From: Tropicibacter sp. R16_0
Lineage (GTDB): Bacteria > Pseudomonadota > Alphaproteobacteria > Rhodobacterales > Rhodobacteraceae
Assembly (NCBI RefSeq): GCF_017743935.1
Contig: NZ_JAGHRE010000009.1
Coordinates: 62,001-126,000 of the forward strand
Direction of reading: 5' to 3'
DNA: 64,000 nucleotides
Part shown: one piece after another, positions 24,621 through 33,079 of the stretch
Layout of the letters: every line of letters begins with the position of its first letter
How positions within the stretch are numbered: position 1 is the stretch's first letter
Position numbers and translations under genes: made by a program
Notes under the pieces: generated by a model
Told to the model about the DNA's origin: nothing
The model's database searches: none
The model's input: only the letters and a program-made list of their open reading frames with translations

Positions 24621-25671
24621 ACTGATCGAAGAGGTACGGCGTCAGGCCACAATCTGTAACGCGTGTCGCTACTGCGAGGGCTATTGTTCGGTTTTTCCGG
24701 CGCTGCACGCCGAACGCGCCTTTGCCGAAGGCACAATCACGCAGCTGGCCAACCTCTGTCACAACTGCCGCGGGTGCTACTATGCCTGCCAATACACCGC
24801 CCCGCATGAATTCGACCTGAACCTGCCCAAAGCTCTTGCCGAAGTGCGGCGTGACAGTTGGGAAACATACGCCTGGCCCGCCCCGCTGGCGCGCCGGTTT
24901 CACACCGAGGGCGGTGCCATCGCGCTGGCGCTGGTTGCCGGGTTTGCGCTGCTGTTCTGGGCCATCCGCGCTCTTGGGTCGACCGGGGGCGACGGGTTTT
25001 ATGCGGTGCTGTCGCACAACGCGATGGTGGCGATCTTTCTGCCCACCTTTATGTTGCCGCTGGTCAGCCTGTCGGTGAGCCTGCGCCGCTATTGGCGTGC
25101 CGTTGGGGGATCGATGTTGCAGATCTCGGACGTCAAGGTGGCCCTCACCCGCGCGGCGCGGATGACCGACCTGGCTGCCGGACATGGCGAGGGGTGCAAT
25201 TTCGAAGACGAAGACCGCTTTTCCCAAGCCCGCCGCCACGTACATCAGGCGGTCATGTGGGGCTTCCTGCTGTGTTTTGGGGCCACCAGCGCCGGTACGG
25301 TCCTGCACTACGTCTTTGACGCGCCCGCCCCCTACCCGTTCTGGTCGCTGCCCAAACTTCTGGGCCTGTCCGGCGGCCTACTGCTGACATTGGGCTGCGG
25401 TGGGATGATCGCGCTGAAACTGCGCGCGGATCGTCAATTGGGCGATGTGGCCGCCTGGGGCGGCGAGATCGGGTTCATCGCGCTTTTGGGCTTTGTCGGT
25501 CTCAGTGGCCTGCTGCTCTATTGGCTGGGGACAACCCTCTTGATGCCAGCCCTGTTGGCCATTCACCTGGGCGCGGTGCTGAGCTTCTTTCTCCTGACGC
25601 CCTACACCAAGATGGCGCATGGGTTCTATCGGCTAGCCGCATTGCTGCGCGACGCACAGCGCAAGCGCTGA
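24610..25671 (+). CDS. tcuB: TcuB, iron-sulfur membrane protein reoxidising TcuA
   Basis: This 353-residue protein starts with two 4Fe-4S-type cysteine motifs (CNACRYCEGYCSVFP and CHNCRGCYYACQY) and continues as a membrane protein with about six hydrophobic spans; several histidines in the helices could bind haem. In Salmonella TcuB passes electrons from the reduced TcuA flavin to the quinone pool. The internal ATG at 24610 is preferred over one 33 bases upstream because it directly precedes the conserved EEVRRQATICNAC region. The gene overlaps tcuA. Confidence 0.9.
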   Translation: MQTELIEEVRRQATICNACRYCEGYCSVFPALHAERAFAEGTITQLANLCHNCRGCYYACQYTAPHEFDLNLPKALAEVRRDSWETYAWPAPLARRFHTEGGAIALALVAGFALLFWAIRALGSTGGDGFYAVLSHNAMVAIFLPTFMLPLVSLSVSLRRYWRAVGGSMLQISDVKVALTRAARMTDLAAGHGEGCNFEDEDRFSQARRHVHQAVMWGFLLCFGATSAGTVLHYVFDAPAPYPFWSLPKLLGLSGGLLLTLGCGGMIALKLRADRQLGDVAAWGGEIGFIALLGFVGLSGLLLYWLGTTLLMPALLAIHLGAVLSFFLLTPYTKMAHGFYRLAALLRDAQRKR

Positions 25672-25727
25672 CCTGCAACATCGATCCCTGCGCGGCCTTT
25701 CGGCCTTGCGTCCTGCGGACGGCAGGG

Positions 25728-25768
25728 GGGCCAGGCTCAGGCGGGCAAAGCCCGCATGAGCCTGGCCC
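25728..25768. terminator. Long hairpin between convergent tcuB and tonB
   Basis: A 12-bp arm (GGGCCAGGCTCA / TGAGCCTGGCCC), one mismatch and a further 6-bp GC arm close on a 3-nt AAA loop. There is no T-run. It lies in the 234-bp gap between convergent genes and probably serves as a bidirectional transcript end. A second small hairpin (GGCC TTTC GGCC) occurs at about 25694. Nothing else recognisable is in this gap. Confidence 0.65.
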
Positions 25769-25905
25769 AACGGGAGGAGATGTCCCGCAAGGGGCATCGA
25801 CGACGGTCGGGAGCTCCTCCGATTTACGAGCACGGCCTTTCGGTTCGAACAGGAGGAACATGCAATCTCAGCCTCCAAACTGCAGTCCAGTGCCGCAGCA
25901 AAAGG

Positions 25906-26988
25906 TCAGTTGCCCTTGATCTCGACCGAAAACTGGCGCCGCGCACCTGCAGGGGGTTTGGGAAACGGAGCTGCTGCCCGCACCTGCGCAAGCGCCACTT
26001 GATCCAAACGGTTGGAGCCTGAGCTGCGGCTGATTGAAACCGCCGCAAGCGCCCCACTGTCGGCGATGCGGAAACTCACCCGCGCCGTGCCGCGCACCTT
26101 GACCGACTTACGCCGGGCCCGGTGGATCTTGCGCTTGACCAACCCTGGATAGTTGCTGGCGGCCGCATTGCCTGCCGCGCCCGACGCGGAGGCTGACTTG
26201 CGGGAATTGGCCGAGCCCTTGGGCTTGGTTCCCGTCTCCGTCCCCTTTCTGGCGTTCTGCGTGCTGCTGCCTGCCTTGGCCGCAACCTGTGGTTTAGACT
26301 CTGTTTTCTTGGGTTTCTTCTTGGCAGGTTTTGTCTCGACGGGCCGCTCGGGCCGGGACACGGGCCGGATCGCGGCCAAACGCGGTTCCACCGGTGCCAC
26401 CTCTGGCTGAGGCTCTATGGCCTCGATCGGCTTTACTGGCTCAGGCACCGTTTCGACAACCGGCTCGGCCGCCTCTGTGGGTTTTGCAGCCTGAACCGGT
26501 TCGCTTTCCTGCGGCGGTATCTCGGCCCCTGCCGGGGTCACCATCGCCATTTCGAGCGGTTTCGCGGCCTCCTCTTTGCGGACCTGATCAGCAACAATCG
26601 GAACCAAGGGAGGAAGATCCTGCGGTTTCTGCTGGACCGGAGCCACTGCCGCGACCGGTTTGGCCACGGCGACGGGTTTCGACACCTCAACAGGTTTTGC
26701 CACCTCCACCGGCTTCTCTGGCGCGGCTTCTGGAGCGGGCGCGACCTGTTCGGCCTGTGTCTCTTCCGCCTCTTCCGGCGTTGGCTGCTCGACTTCATGG
26801 GCCTCGGCCGGGCTGATCGTTCCAGCGGTCATGTCTGCAAAGGAGGCGCCCAGGGCGGCCTCTTCGACGTCGCCGCCCCCCTCGATTTCAACGGTGTCCC
26901 GGCTGCCGAACCCGCCCAATCCGCCTGCATGCGCCCCAAAGGCCACAAGTACGGCAACAACAGCGACAAGTCTGGAATGGGGGATCAT
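25906..26988 (-). CDS. tonB: TonB family energy transducer
   Basis: The 360-residue protein spans the periplasm from inner membrane to receptor. It has an N-terminal hydrophobic anchor (residues 5-25), a long Pro/Glu/Lys-rich spacer with VEVAKPVEVSKPVAVAKP-type repeats, a basic Lys-rich stretch, and a C-terminal TonB domain (about 280-360) with YPGLVKRKIHRARR and a VSFRIADSGALAAVSISRSSG strand-turn. It transmits proton-motive force from ExbBD to the haem receptor. It overlaps the upstream exbD gene by 4 bases. Confidence 0.88.
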   Translation of the reverse strand: MIPHSRLVAVVAVLVAFGAHAGGLGGFGSRDTVEIEGGGDVEEAALGASFADMTAGTISPAEAHEVEQPTPEEAEETQAEQVAPAPEAAPEKPVEVAKPVEVSKPVAVAKPVAAVAPVQQKPQDLPPLVPIVADQVRKEEAAKPLEMAMVTPAGAEIPPQESEPVQAAKPTEAAEPVVETVPEPVKPIEAIEPQPEVAPVEPRLAAIRPVSRPERPVETKPAKKKPKKTESKPQVAAKAGSSTQNARKGTETGTKPKGSANSRKSASASGAAGNAAASNYPGLVKRKIHRARRKSVKVRGTARVSFRIADSGALAAVSISRSSGSNRLDQVALAQVRAAAPFPKPPAGARRQFSVEIKGN

Positions 26989-27377
26989 TGCAAGCGTCCT
27001 TCGGTCACGACAAACACACGGGTCGCCCCCAATGCGCGCAGCTCCGCACCAACCCGAACCAAATCGCGCGCAGGCAAGGCGCGGTCAGGCACGATCCGGA
27101 CCTCTTCAAGCGGGGCGGCGACACTGACGCGCTCAACATAGGCCGCAACCGAAGTCAGCGTTGCTCCGCGCATGGACAGCCGACCATCGGCGTGAATGAC
27201 CAGCGTATCCGGCGGTTCTCGCCCCTCAAGATCGCTGGTTTCCACCAGATCCAACGAGGCGTCGAGCGGCGGCGCCAAGGTGCCTGCGATCATGAAAAAC
27301 ACCAACATCAGAAAGACGATGTTGATCAGGGCAATCGTGGGCTCGCGGCCTGATTTTGGTCTCTTGGCCAGGTTCAT
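26985..27377 (-). CDS. exbD: ExbD-like protein with Asn at the proton-carrying position
   Basis: This 130-residue biopolymer transport protein has one N-terminal membrane span and a periplasmic ExbD/TolR domain. The transmembrane residue that is Asp in E. coli ExbD (Asp25) and TolR is Asn here: TIALINIVFLMLVFFM, codon AAC. It lies directly downstream of a second exbD that keeps Asp. Since the ExbB5-ExbD2 motor holds two ExbD copies, the pair could form an asymmetric heterodimer. The overlap with tonB and the one-base gap to the other exbD indicate one operon. Confidence 0.86.
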   Translation of the reverse strand: MNLAKRPKSGREPTIALINIVFLMLVFFMIAGTLAPPLDASLDLVETSDLEGREPPDTLVIHADGRLSMRGATLTSVAAYVERVSVAAPLEEVRIVPDRALPARDLVRVGAELRALGATRVFVVTEGRLQ

Positions 27378-27378
27378 C

Positions 27379-27753
27379 TCAGTTCAGCACCATCGTCTGC
27401 GTATTGGGCAAAGGCCGCAGGACGGCCAGCACGTCAATCAACTGCTGCGAGGATGTCTGGTCTGAAAACGCCAGCACCAGCATCTGCTCTGTTTCGGTCA
27501 CAAGCCGTTCGGCAATCGCCTCAATCGCGGTGTCCTCGCCATCAACCAACAGACGGTCACCATCCAGTTTGACAAAACGCGTCACGCGCTCGGATTGGCT
27601 GGGGGCACCCGGTGCGCCGCCGGTCAATTCGACCTCGCTGTAGCGCGAAAAGGTCGAGGTGAGCATGAAGAACAACAAAAGCAGAAAGATGACGTCGATC
27701 AACGACGTCATCGAAAGCCGCTTGCGGCGGCGCTTTGCAGTCTCAAGCGCCAT
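27379..27753 (-). CDS. exbD: ExbD with canonical Asp
   Basis: The 124-residue protein has a short cytoplasmic basic tail (KRRRKRLSMTS), a membrane span LIDVIFLLLLFFM with the conserved proton-carrying Asp, and a periplasmic domain. It works with ExbB to power TonB. The start at 27753 overlaps exbB by 11 bases; an upstream in-frame ATG at 27837 lies inside exbB and would give an unlikely cysteine/arginine-rich leader. Confidence 0.9.
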   Translation of the reverse strand: MALETAKRRRKRLSMTSLIDVIFLLLLFFMLTSTFSRYSEVELTGGAPGAPSQSERVTRFVKLDGDRLLVDGEDTAIEAIAERLVTETEQMLVLAFSDQTSSQQLIDVLAVLRPLPNTQTMVLN

Positions 27754-28405
27754 GGGCCACCGGTTGCATGACCGGAGACGCCTCGCGCAGAACCTCTTGG
27801 CCAGGGGCAAAGACGGTGCGCAGGGCGCGGTTGGCAAAGACGCGTTCGCGGTGCATGCGTGCCTCGAACCAGGTCAGGATCAGCGAGGTCGGCATCGCCA
27901 CGGCAAGACCGGCGGCGGTGGTTAAAAGCGCCACCCAAATGCCGCCCGCCAGAAGTGAGGGATCGACCGAGCTGCCAGCTGTTTGCAGCTTTTGAAACGC
28001 CTCGATCATGCCCAGAACGGTGCCGAACAAGCCCAACAACGGTGCCAGCTGCGCCACCATGTCCAACGCGCTGAGGCCACGCTCCAATTGGCTAAACCGC
28101 TCTTCGGCCTCGGCATCGGTGCGCTCTGACAGCTCACCCGGCCCACCATCTACGGCCATCTCGATCACCGGAGCCAGATAGCTGCGGCTTTTGGCCAGGT
28201 GGCGCAAGGCCAAAGTCTCGTCCCCCCGGTCCCAAGCCTCCAACGCATGAGACAGCTCGATGTGCCGTCCGACGCCCGCCGCACGGTATTGCCACAGCTT
28301 GTAGAGCACCAATGCCGCCGTCACGACCGAGGTCAGAAGAAGCACGACCACCACCGGTCCGCCAAGCTCAAGAACACCCATCAGCGCCTGTTCGATACGG
28401 TCCAT
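27743..28405 (-). CDS. exbB: ExbB/MotA/TolQ proton channel protein
   Basis: This 220-residue inner-membrane protein has three spans (about 15-35, 120-140 and 155-180) and the MotA/TolQ/ExbB domain: LSALDMVAQLAPLLGLFGTVLGMIEAFQ in the second and GGIWVALLTTAAGLAVAMPT in the third. It forms the pentameric channel around the ExbD dimer. It lacks the N-terminal signal extension seen in some alphaproteobacterial ExbB proteins. It is second to third in the haem receptor operon. Confidence 0.92.
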   Translation of the reverse strand: MDRIEQALMGVLELGGPVVVVLLLTSVVTAALVLYKLWQYRAAGVGRHIELSHALEAWDRGDETLALRHLAKSRSYLAPVIEMAVDGGPGELSERTDAEAEERFSQLERGLSALDMVAQLAPLLGLFGTVLGMIEAFQKLQTAGSSVDPSLLAGGIWVALLTTAAGLAVAMPTSLILTWFEARMHRERVFANRALRTVFAPGQEVLREASPVMQPVAHGA

Positions 28406-28408
28406 GGA

Positions 28409-28855
28409 TCACCCGATCAATTCAGTTTTGCTGCGTGTGCTCAGGTCCAGATCCCGCACACAGGCCTTGTCATCCAACCCCGGCGCCTCGCAGCGCTCGG
28501 CCCCGTTGATCAGCACCCGTGAGATCTGAGCGCAGGCCATGTCAGGGAAGTGAAACTGGCGCACGCGGGGGCGGTCCGCTGGCAACTCCTGAAAATCCAG
28601 AAGCGCCATGCGCACCACTTGCCCCTGCTCGCCAAACAGAACCGTTTCATAAACGGCGCTGGCAATGTCCGAGGGGTGGCGGTTCTGGATCAGGAAACTG
28701 ACCCGGCATCCCGCCCCCTCATCCTGGGTTGCACTCAGCTCGATGGCGACGCCGGGTGCGGGTTTGGCCTCTTGTGCCAAGGTGCTGCCTGCCCCAAAGG
28801 TCAGGGGCAGCGCCAGCAGGGCAAACATTATGTCTTTCAAAGCTTTATGTGCCAT
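28409..28855 (-). CDS. Secreted protein of the haem-uptake operon, unknown function
   Basis: This 148-residue protein has a signal peptide (MAHKALKDIMFALLALPLTFG, cleavage after LAQ) and a mature domain with four or five cysteines (GCRVSF, MACAQ, RCEAPG, KACVRD), suggesting disulfides. Roseobacters often carry a gene of this type between the haem receptor and exbB. No domain is recognised. The spacing of 3 bases to exbB and 22 bases from the receptor indicates one transcript. It may help the receptor or TonB complex. Confidence 0.8.
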   Translation of the reverse strand: MAHKALKDIMFALLALPLTFGAGSTLAQEAKPAPGVAIELSATQDEGAGCRVSFLIQNRHPSDIASAVYETVLFGEQGQVVRMALLDFQELPADRPRVRQFHFPDMACAQISRVLINGAERCEAPGLDDKACVRDLDLSTRSKTELIG

Positions 28856-28877
28856 CTTTGCCTTTTCTCCAGTTGCT

Positions 28878-30920
28878 TCAGAAGGTCTTTGCGACGGTCA
28901 GCTTGAAGTTGCGACCCGCAGCCGGACGGGTCGACAGCTGTGTCTGATACTGTTTGTTGAAGATGTTCTCGATCCCGACGCGAACTTCGGTTCCAGCAAA
29001 CACGCCGTTCTGCGGGCGATAAGTTGCACGCAGGTTGTTGACCGCATAGCCGCCCAGATAGCCCGAGCCGTTGATCGCATTTGTGCCTTCGGCCGCGACA
29101 ACCTCCCAGCTGACATCCAGGGCCTGGCTAAAGTTCTTGCCGACTGTCAAAGCCACGGATCCAACCGGAGCAAAGATCCAGTCGGTGGTGGTGCCGCCGG
29201 GTGCCGTTTGATCGCCGCTGGCCTTGGTGCCATTCAGATCGACGTAAAAGCCGCTGGCATGGGCATATGAGGCTTCGATCTCGACACCGCTGACGTCCAC
29301 TTGGGTCAAAACGTTGCCGGCCGCGCGGACATCTTTCAAAGCGGTGTCATAGTAGTTGAGCTTGAATGCCAAACGGTCGCCGGTCGAAAACAGATCGTCG
29401 CGCAGGTACGAGAAACCCGCCTCATACGTGGTGCCCTTCTCGGGGACCCAGACCGACGACGGCTTGTCCAGACGGTCGATGATCGGGAACACCTCGGTAT
29501 AGGCTGCGCTAGCGAACACGGCAAAACCGCTGTTGAATTCATAGCGTGCCGACAAACCACCCATCAAAGCGCTGTTGTCGAATTCTCCGTTGTAGGGGAG
29601 CGTCGCGCCGGGGGAAATCTCGTCGGTGCCCTTCACCTTTTGCGACTCATACCGCAAGGCCGGTGTCAGGGTCAGAGCATCGGTGACTTCGATGTCATCC
29701 ACTGCAAAGATGGCCCAACGACGGTCCGTCCCGCCCGGGGCCGAGTTGGCGTCAGCGCGCTCACGGTTGATGAATTCCACACCAAAACGCATGTCATGCG
29801 AGGCTGCGCCGGTCTGAAAGAAGCTGCTGTTTTTGACGGTCAGCTTGGTTGTCTTGTAGTTGTGATCGGCGTTCAACAGGTCCGACACCGCGCGGTCACA
29901 TCCGGGGAAACCGGCGCATGAGCCTGGAATATAGGTGCTGTCGATGTCCTGCTCGGCATAGGTCAGGGTTGCTTCGACGTTGACCAGATCATTGCCTGCT
30001 GGCGTGAACTCGTACCGCAAACCGGCGGTGCGGCTGTCGACAACCCGGTCTACGTTGCCGAAGTAGAACCCGCCGCCCGAAGACGCGCCAAGAATGTCGT
30101 AGGGCACATCCTTGTCATTCGAATGGGTCACGTTGTACCAGGCCGAAACGGCATGTTCCCGGTCAGTCCCGAAGGTGTACCGCCCCTTGGCCAGGAATGA
30201 GTAATCCTTGAAGTCTGTCCCGGCGATGGTGTTGCCGCGCGCGTCTTCGTACTGATCCTGATCCCGATAGGTATAGTTCAACAGGAATTCGGCATCCTCA
30301 GTCGGCTGGAAAGCCAGGATCGACGATGAAGCCCAGCCAGAGCCGTTGGATTGCGCCTCAAGCGTTTGACGGAAACGTGTGCCGATCTCGCCGCCGGTGA
30401 AGTCCGAGGCGTCCTTGGTTTCAAGTTGGACCACACCACCCACGACGCCTGAGCCGAACTCGAACGAGCCTACTGTGCCTCGAATGACCGACACCGACTT
30501 GTAAAGCGAGGGGTCGGTGAACAGCTGGTTGCCGATGCGATAGATTTCCTCGCCGCCGGTGGTCGCCCCATCGATGGTGATCAGAACACGTGGGTTGGTG
30601 CCATAGGTTCCGTCCGCACCAAAACCACGGATCGAGATGCCCGAAGACTGCGGGGTCGACCCGTTCACCAAGGTCACGCCGGGAACCGAGTCGATCAGCT
30701 CTGCGATGGTCGAGGCCTGGCGGTCATAGATCTCTTCCTGGTCGATGTTGGTGACCGGAACCGCAGTGTCAGTTTGGACTTCGCGTTTGCTTTCGCCCAA
30801 CTCGATGGTGCCCAGGAATTCGTCATCCTCATCGGTTTCCTGCGCAGCTGCCAGTCCGGCAACCAGGCTGAGGCAAGAGGCAGAGCCGATCAGAACGGCC
30901 CTCAGGTTACGTGCGCGCAT
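28878..30920 (-). CDS. TonB-dependent outer-membrane receptor, probably for haem
   Basis: The 680-residue precursor has a signal peptide ending AAAQ, a possible TonB box near FLGTIELGESKREV, a plug domain (about 50-160, with SIRGFGADGTYGTNPRVLITIDG), and a 22-strand barrel ending in aromatic-rich KLTVAKTF with terminal Phe. It imports its ligand across the outer membrane. Haem is inferred from the hmuSTUV operon opposite and the exb/tonB genes after it; siderophore transport cannot be excluded since the classic FRAP/NPDL haem motif is not obvious. Two cysteines in SCAGFPGCDRA may close an extracellular loop. Confidence 0.85.
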   Translation of the reverse strand: MRARNLRAVLIGSASCLSLVAGLAAAQETDEDDEFLGTIELGESKREVQTDTAVPVTNIDQEEIYDRQASTIAELIDSVPGVTLVNGSTPQSSGISIRGFGADGTYGTNPRVLITIDGATTGGEEIYRIGNQLFTDPSLYKSVSVIRGTVGSFEFGSGVVGGVVQLETKDASDFTGGEIGTRFRQTLEAQSNGSGWASSSILAFQPTEDAEFLLNYTYRDQDQYEDARGNTIAGTDFKDYSFLAKGRYTFGTDREHAVSAWYNVTHSNDKDVPYDILGASSGGGFYFGNVDRVVDSRTAGLRYEFTPAGNDLVNVEATLTYAEQDIDSTYIPGSCAGFPGCDRAVSDLLNADHNYKTTKLTVKNSSFFQTGAASHDMRFGVEFINRERADANSAPGGTDRRWAIFAVDDIEVTDALTLTPALRYESQKVKGTDEISPGATLPYNGEFDNSALMGGLSARYEFNSGFAVFASAAYTEVFPIIDRLDKPSSVWVPEKGTTYEAGFSYLRDDLFSTGDRLAFKLNYYDTALKDVRAAGNVLTQVDVSGVEIEASYAHASGFYVDLNGTKASGDQTAPGGTTTDWIFAPVGSVALTVGKNFSQALDVSWEVVAAEGTNAINGSGYLGGYAVNNLRATYRPQNGVFAGTEVRVGIENIFNKQYQTQLSTRPAAGRNFKLTVAKTF

Positions 30921-31017
30921 GTCTATCCCTTCGATGCATACGAAGACCGAATAGGGCTGGCACGTGCTGGCGTTTGGGTCTGTTTTTGATCTTTTTTGGA
31001 ATCGCGTTTTCAGCGAT

Positions 31018-31060
31018 CTTGCGCTCGGTATTAAACTTTACTAATTTAGTCAACATTGAT
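31018..31060. promoter_or_regulatory. Candidate iron-responsive promoter/operator region
   Basis: In the 225-bp divergent gap the AT-rich core ACTAA-T-TTAGT (31040-31050) is a dyad. On the minus strand it overlaps a TTGACT element (31047-31052). Iron-responsive operators (Irr, Fur or RirA type) are expected here. Which regulator binds is not decidable by eye. Confidence 0.45.
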
Positions 31061-31145
31061 CGTTACGATGTGAACGAAACGCCAGCCGCCCGTGTGTCGC
31101 GTGTGCCGCCAGCAGCCATCACTGCCAAACTGAACTGGAACACAC

Positions 31146-32225
31146 ATGACCGAACAAGCGTCATTGACCGCAGAGGTCGTCCCTGCCCTGTCCCCGCGCG
31201 ACATCCTGGCCGCGCGTCAGGAGAACCTCTCGCTGCGCGACCGCGATCTGGCCGAAAAGCTGGGAATCACCGAAGGCCAACTGGTTGCCGCCCACGTGGG
31301 GATCGATGTCACCCGTATCTCGGCTGACCTGAACGACATCTTCCCACGCTTGCAAGGACTGGGAGAGGTCATGGCCCTGACCCGCAACCGCTCTTGCGTG
31401 ATCGAAAAGGTGGGGCAGTACGAAAACTACCACGCGGGCAAACATGCCTCGATGGTTCTGACGGCAGATATCGACCTGCGCATGTTCCCCTCTCACTGGG
31501 TGTCGGCCTTTGCCGTCGAGCGCACGACTGACCGCACAATTCGCCGTTCGTTGCAGATCTTTGATGCAGCCGGCGACGCCGTGCACAAGATATTCCTGCG
31601 TGACGGCTCGGACCTGGCGCATTGGAACGCGCTTGTGCGTGATCTGCGCCTCGACGACCAGTCGCAAACCCTGGAGGTCGCCCCCCGCAAGCCCGTCGAG
31701 GCCCCCAAGGCCAACGCCGACAAGGCCGATATTCTGCGCGCTGAATGGGCCAAGATGACGGACACCCATCAGTTCATGCGCCTGACGTCAAAGCTCAAGA
31801 TGAACCGTCTGGGCGCCTATCGCATCGCGGGTGAGCCTCTGGCGCGTCTGATCGAACCCACCGAAGTCGACACCATGCTGGAAGCGGTGCGAGATCAGGG
31901 GATCGAAGTCATGGTCTTCGTTGGCAACCAGGGCTGCATCGAAATCCACGGTGGTCCCATCGAGACGCTGAAATCCATGGGACCCTGGCAGAACGTGCTG
32001 GACCCGCGGTTCAACCTGCACCTGCGCACCGATCACATCGCCGAGGTCTGGGCCGTCACCAAACCCACCCAACGCGGCCCCGCCGTATCGGTCGAGGCGT
32101 TTGACGCCGAAGGTGGATTGATCTTCCAGGTCTTTGGTCGCCGGACCGAGGCCCGCGACTGTCGCCCGGAATGGGGCACAATCGTCGAAGGGCTGAAATC
32201 GGCCCAGCAAAAGGAAACCGCCTGA
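31146..32225 (+). CDS. hmuS: Haem-degrading/haem-carrier protein HmuS
   Basis: The 359-residue protein is a tandem-repeat HemS/ChuS/HmuS family member. Two similar halves (about 1-175 and 190-355) carry matching motifs: LGEVMALTRNRSCVIEKVGQY against QGIEVMVFVGNQGCIEIHGG, and DIDLRMFPSHW against RFNLHLRTDHIAEVW. It receives haem from the inner-membrane importer in the cytoplasm and degrades or delivers it. It is the first gene of the hmuSTUV operon and shares one base with hmuT. Confidence 0.93.
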   Translation: MTEQASLTAEVVPALSPRDILAARQENLSLRDRDLAEKLGITEGQLVAAHVGIDVTRISADLNDIFPRLQGLGEVMALTRNRSCVIEKVGQYENYHAGKHASMVLTADIDLRMFPSHWVSAFAVERTTDRTIRRSLQIFDAAGDAVHKIFLRDGSDLAHWNALVRDLRLDDQSQTLEVAPRKPVEAPKANADKADILRAEWAKMTDTHQFMRLTSKLKMNRLGAYRIAGEPLARLIEPTEVDTMLEAVRDQGIEVMVFVGNQGCIEIHGGPIETLKSMGPWQNVLDPRFNLHLRTDHIAEVWAVTKPTQRGPAVSVEAFDAEGGLIFQVFGRRTEARDCRPEWGTIVEGLKSAQQKETA

Positions 32226-33079
32226 TGCGCAAGCTTTTGACAACGGCCGCATTTGTGTTGGCCGCAACCACCGTCGCCGCCGAAGACCAGGCCAGCCGGA
32301 TCATCTCAATCGGCGGTGCCGTGACCGAGATCGTCTATGCCCTGGGGCAAGAGGACCGTCTGGTCGGGCGCGACCGCACCTCGACCTATCCGGTGGCCGC
32401 AAATGAGCTGCCCGACATCGGCTATATGAGGGCACTGGCGCCCGAGGGCGTGCTGTCGGTCTCGCCTGATCTGATCATCTCGGTCGAAGGTTCCGGCCCG
32501 CCTGAAACCATCGAAGTGTTGCGCAATGCAGACGTTGAAATGGTTGAAATCGCCGAAGAATACACCCGCGATGGCATCGTTAGGAAAATCCGCGCTGTAG
32601 GGGCCGCTCTGGATCAAGAGGCCGCCGCAGATGAACTGGCAACACAGGTCGGGGCCGAGATCGACAAGGCCCACGCAGCCGCCATCGACGCTTCAATCTC
32701 TGACCCACAGCGGGTGTTGTTCATCCTGTCGACACGCGGCGGCAAGATCACCGCGTCCGGAACCGGCACCAGTGCAGACGGCATCATTCGTCTGGCGGGC
32801 GGCGTCAACGCCGTGACCGAGTTCGAAAGCTGGAAGGAAATGTCGCCCGAGGCAGTCAGCCTGGCCGCTCCGGATGTGATCCTGATGATGGCGCGCGGCG
32901 GTGATCATGGCGCGGCCATCGAAGAGCTGCTGTCGATGCCTGCCATCGCGCTGACACCGGCCGGTCAGAACCGCCGCATCGTGCGCATGGACGGGCTGCA
33001 CATGCTGGGCTTTGGCCCCCGCACGGCCAGCGCGATCACCGAACTGTCCCGGGCCCTGCAACAGGGAACAGACTCGTGA
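32225..33079 (+). CDS. hmuT: Haem ABC transporter substrate-binding protein HmuT
   Basis: This 284-residue periplasmic protein has a signal peptide (MRKLLTTAAFVLAATTVAA) and the TroA/FhuD-type two-lobe fold with long linking helix. RIISIGGAVTEIVYALGQ opens the N-lobe, and RTSTYPVAANELPDIGYMR contains Tyr residues of the kind that ligate haem in HmuT/ShuT. The ATG shares its first base with the last base of the hmuS TGA. Its TGA overlaps the hmuU GTG. Confidence 0.92.
   Translation: MRKLLTTAAFVLAATTVAAEDQASRIISIGGAVTEIVYALGQEDRLVGRDRTSTYPVAANELPDIGYMRALAPEGVLSVSPDLIISVEGSGPPETIEVLRNADVEMVEIAEEYTRDGIVRKIRAVGAALDQEAAADELATQVGAEIDKAHAAAIDASISDPQRVLFILSTRGGKITASGTGTSADGIIRLAGGVNAVTEFESWKEMSPEAVSLAAPDVILMMARGGDHGAAIEELLSMPAIALTPAGQNRRIVRMDGLHMLGFGPRTASAITELSRALQQGTDS

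Noticed and set aside
25860-25919. 19-codon frame with a strong AGGAGG site, overlapping the end of tonB
   Set aside because: The peptide has no recognisable feature and the frame overlaps tonB antisense; a chance purine run is more likely.
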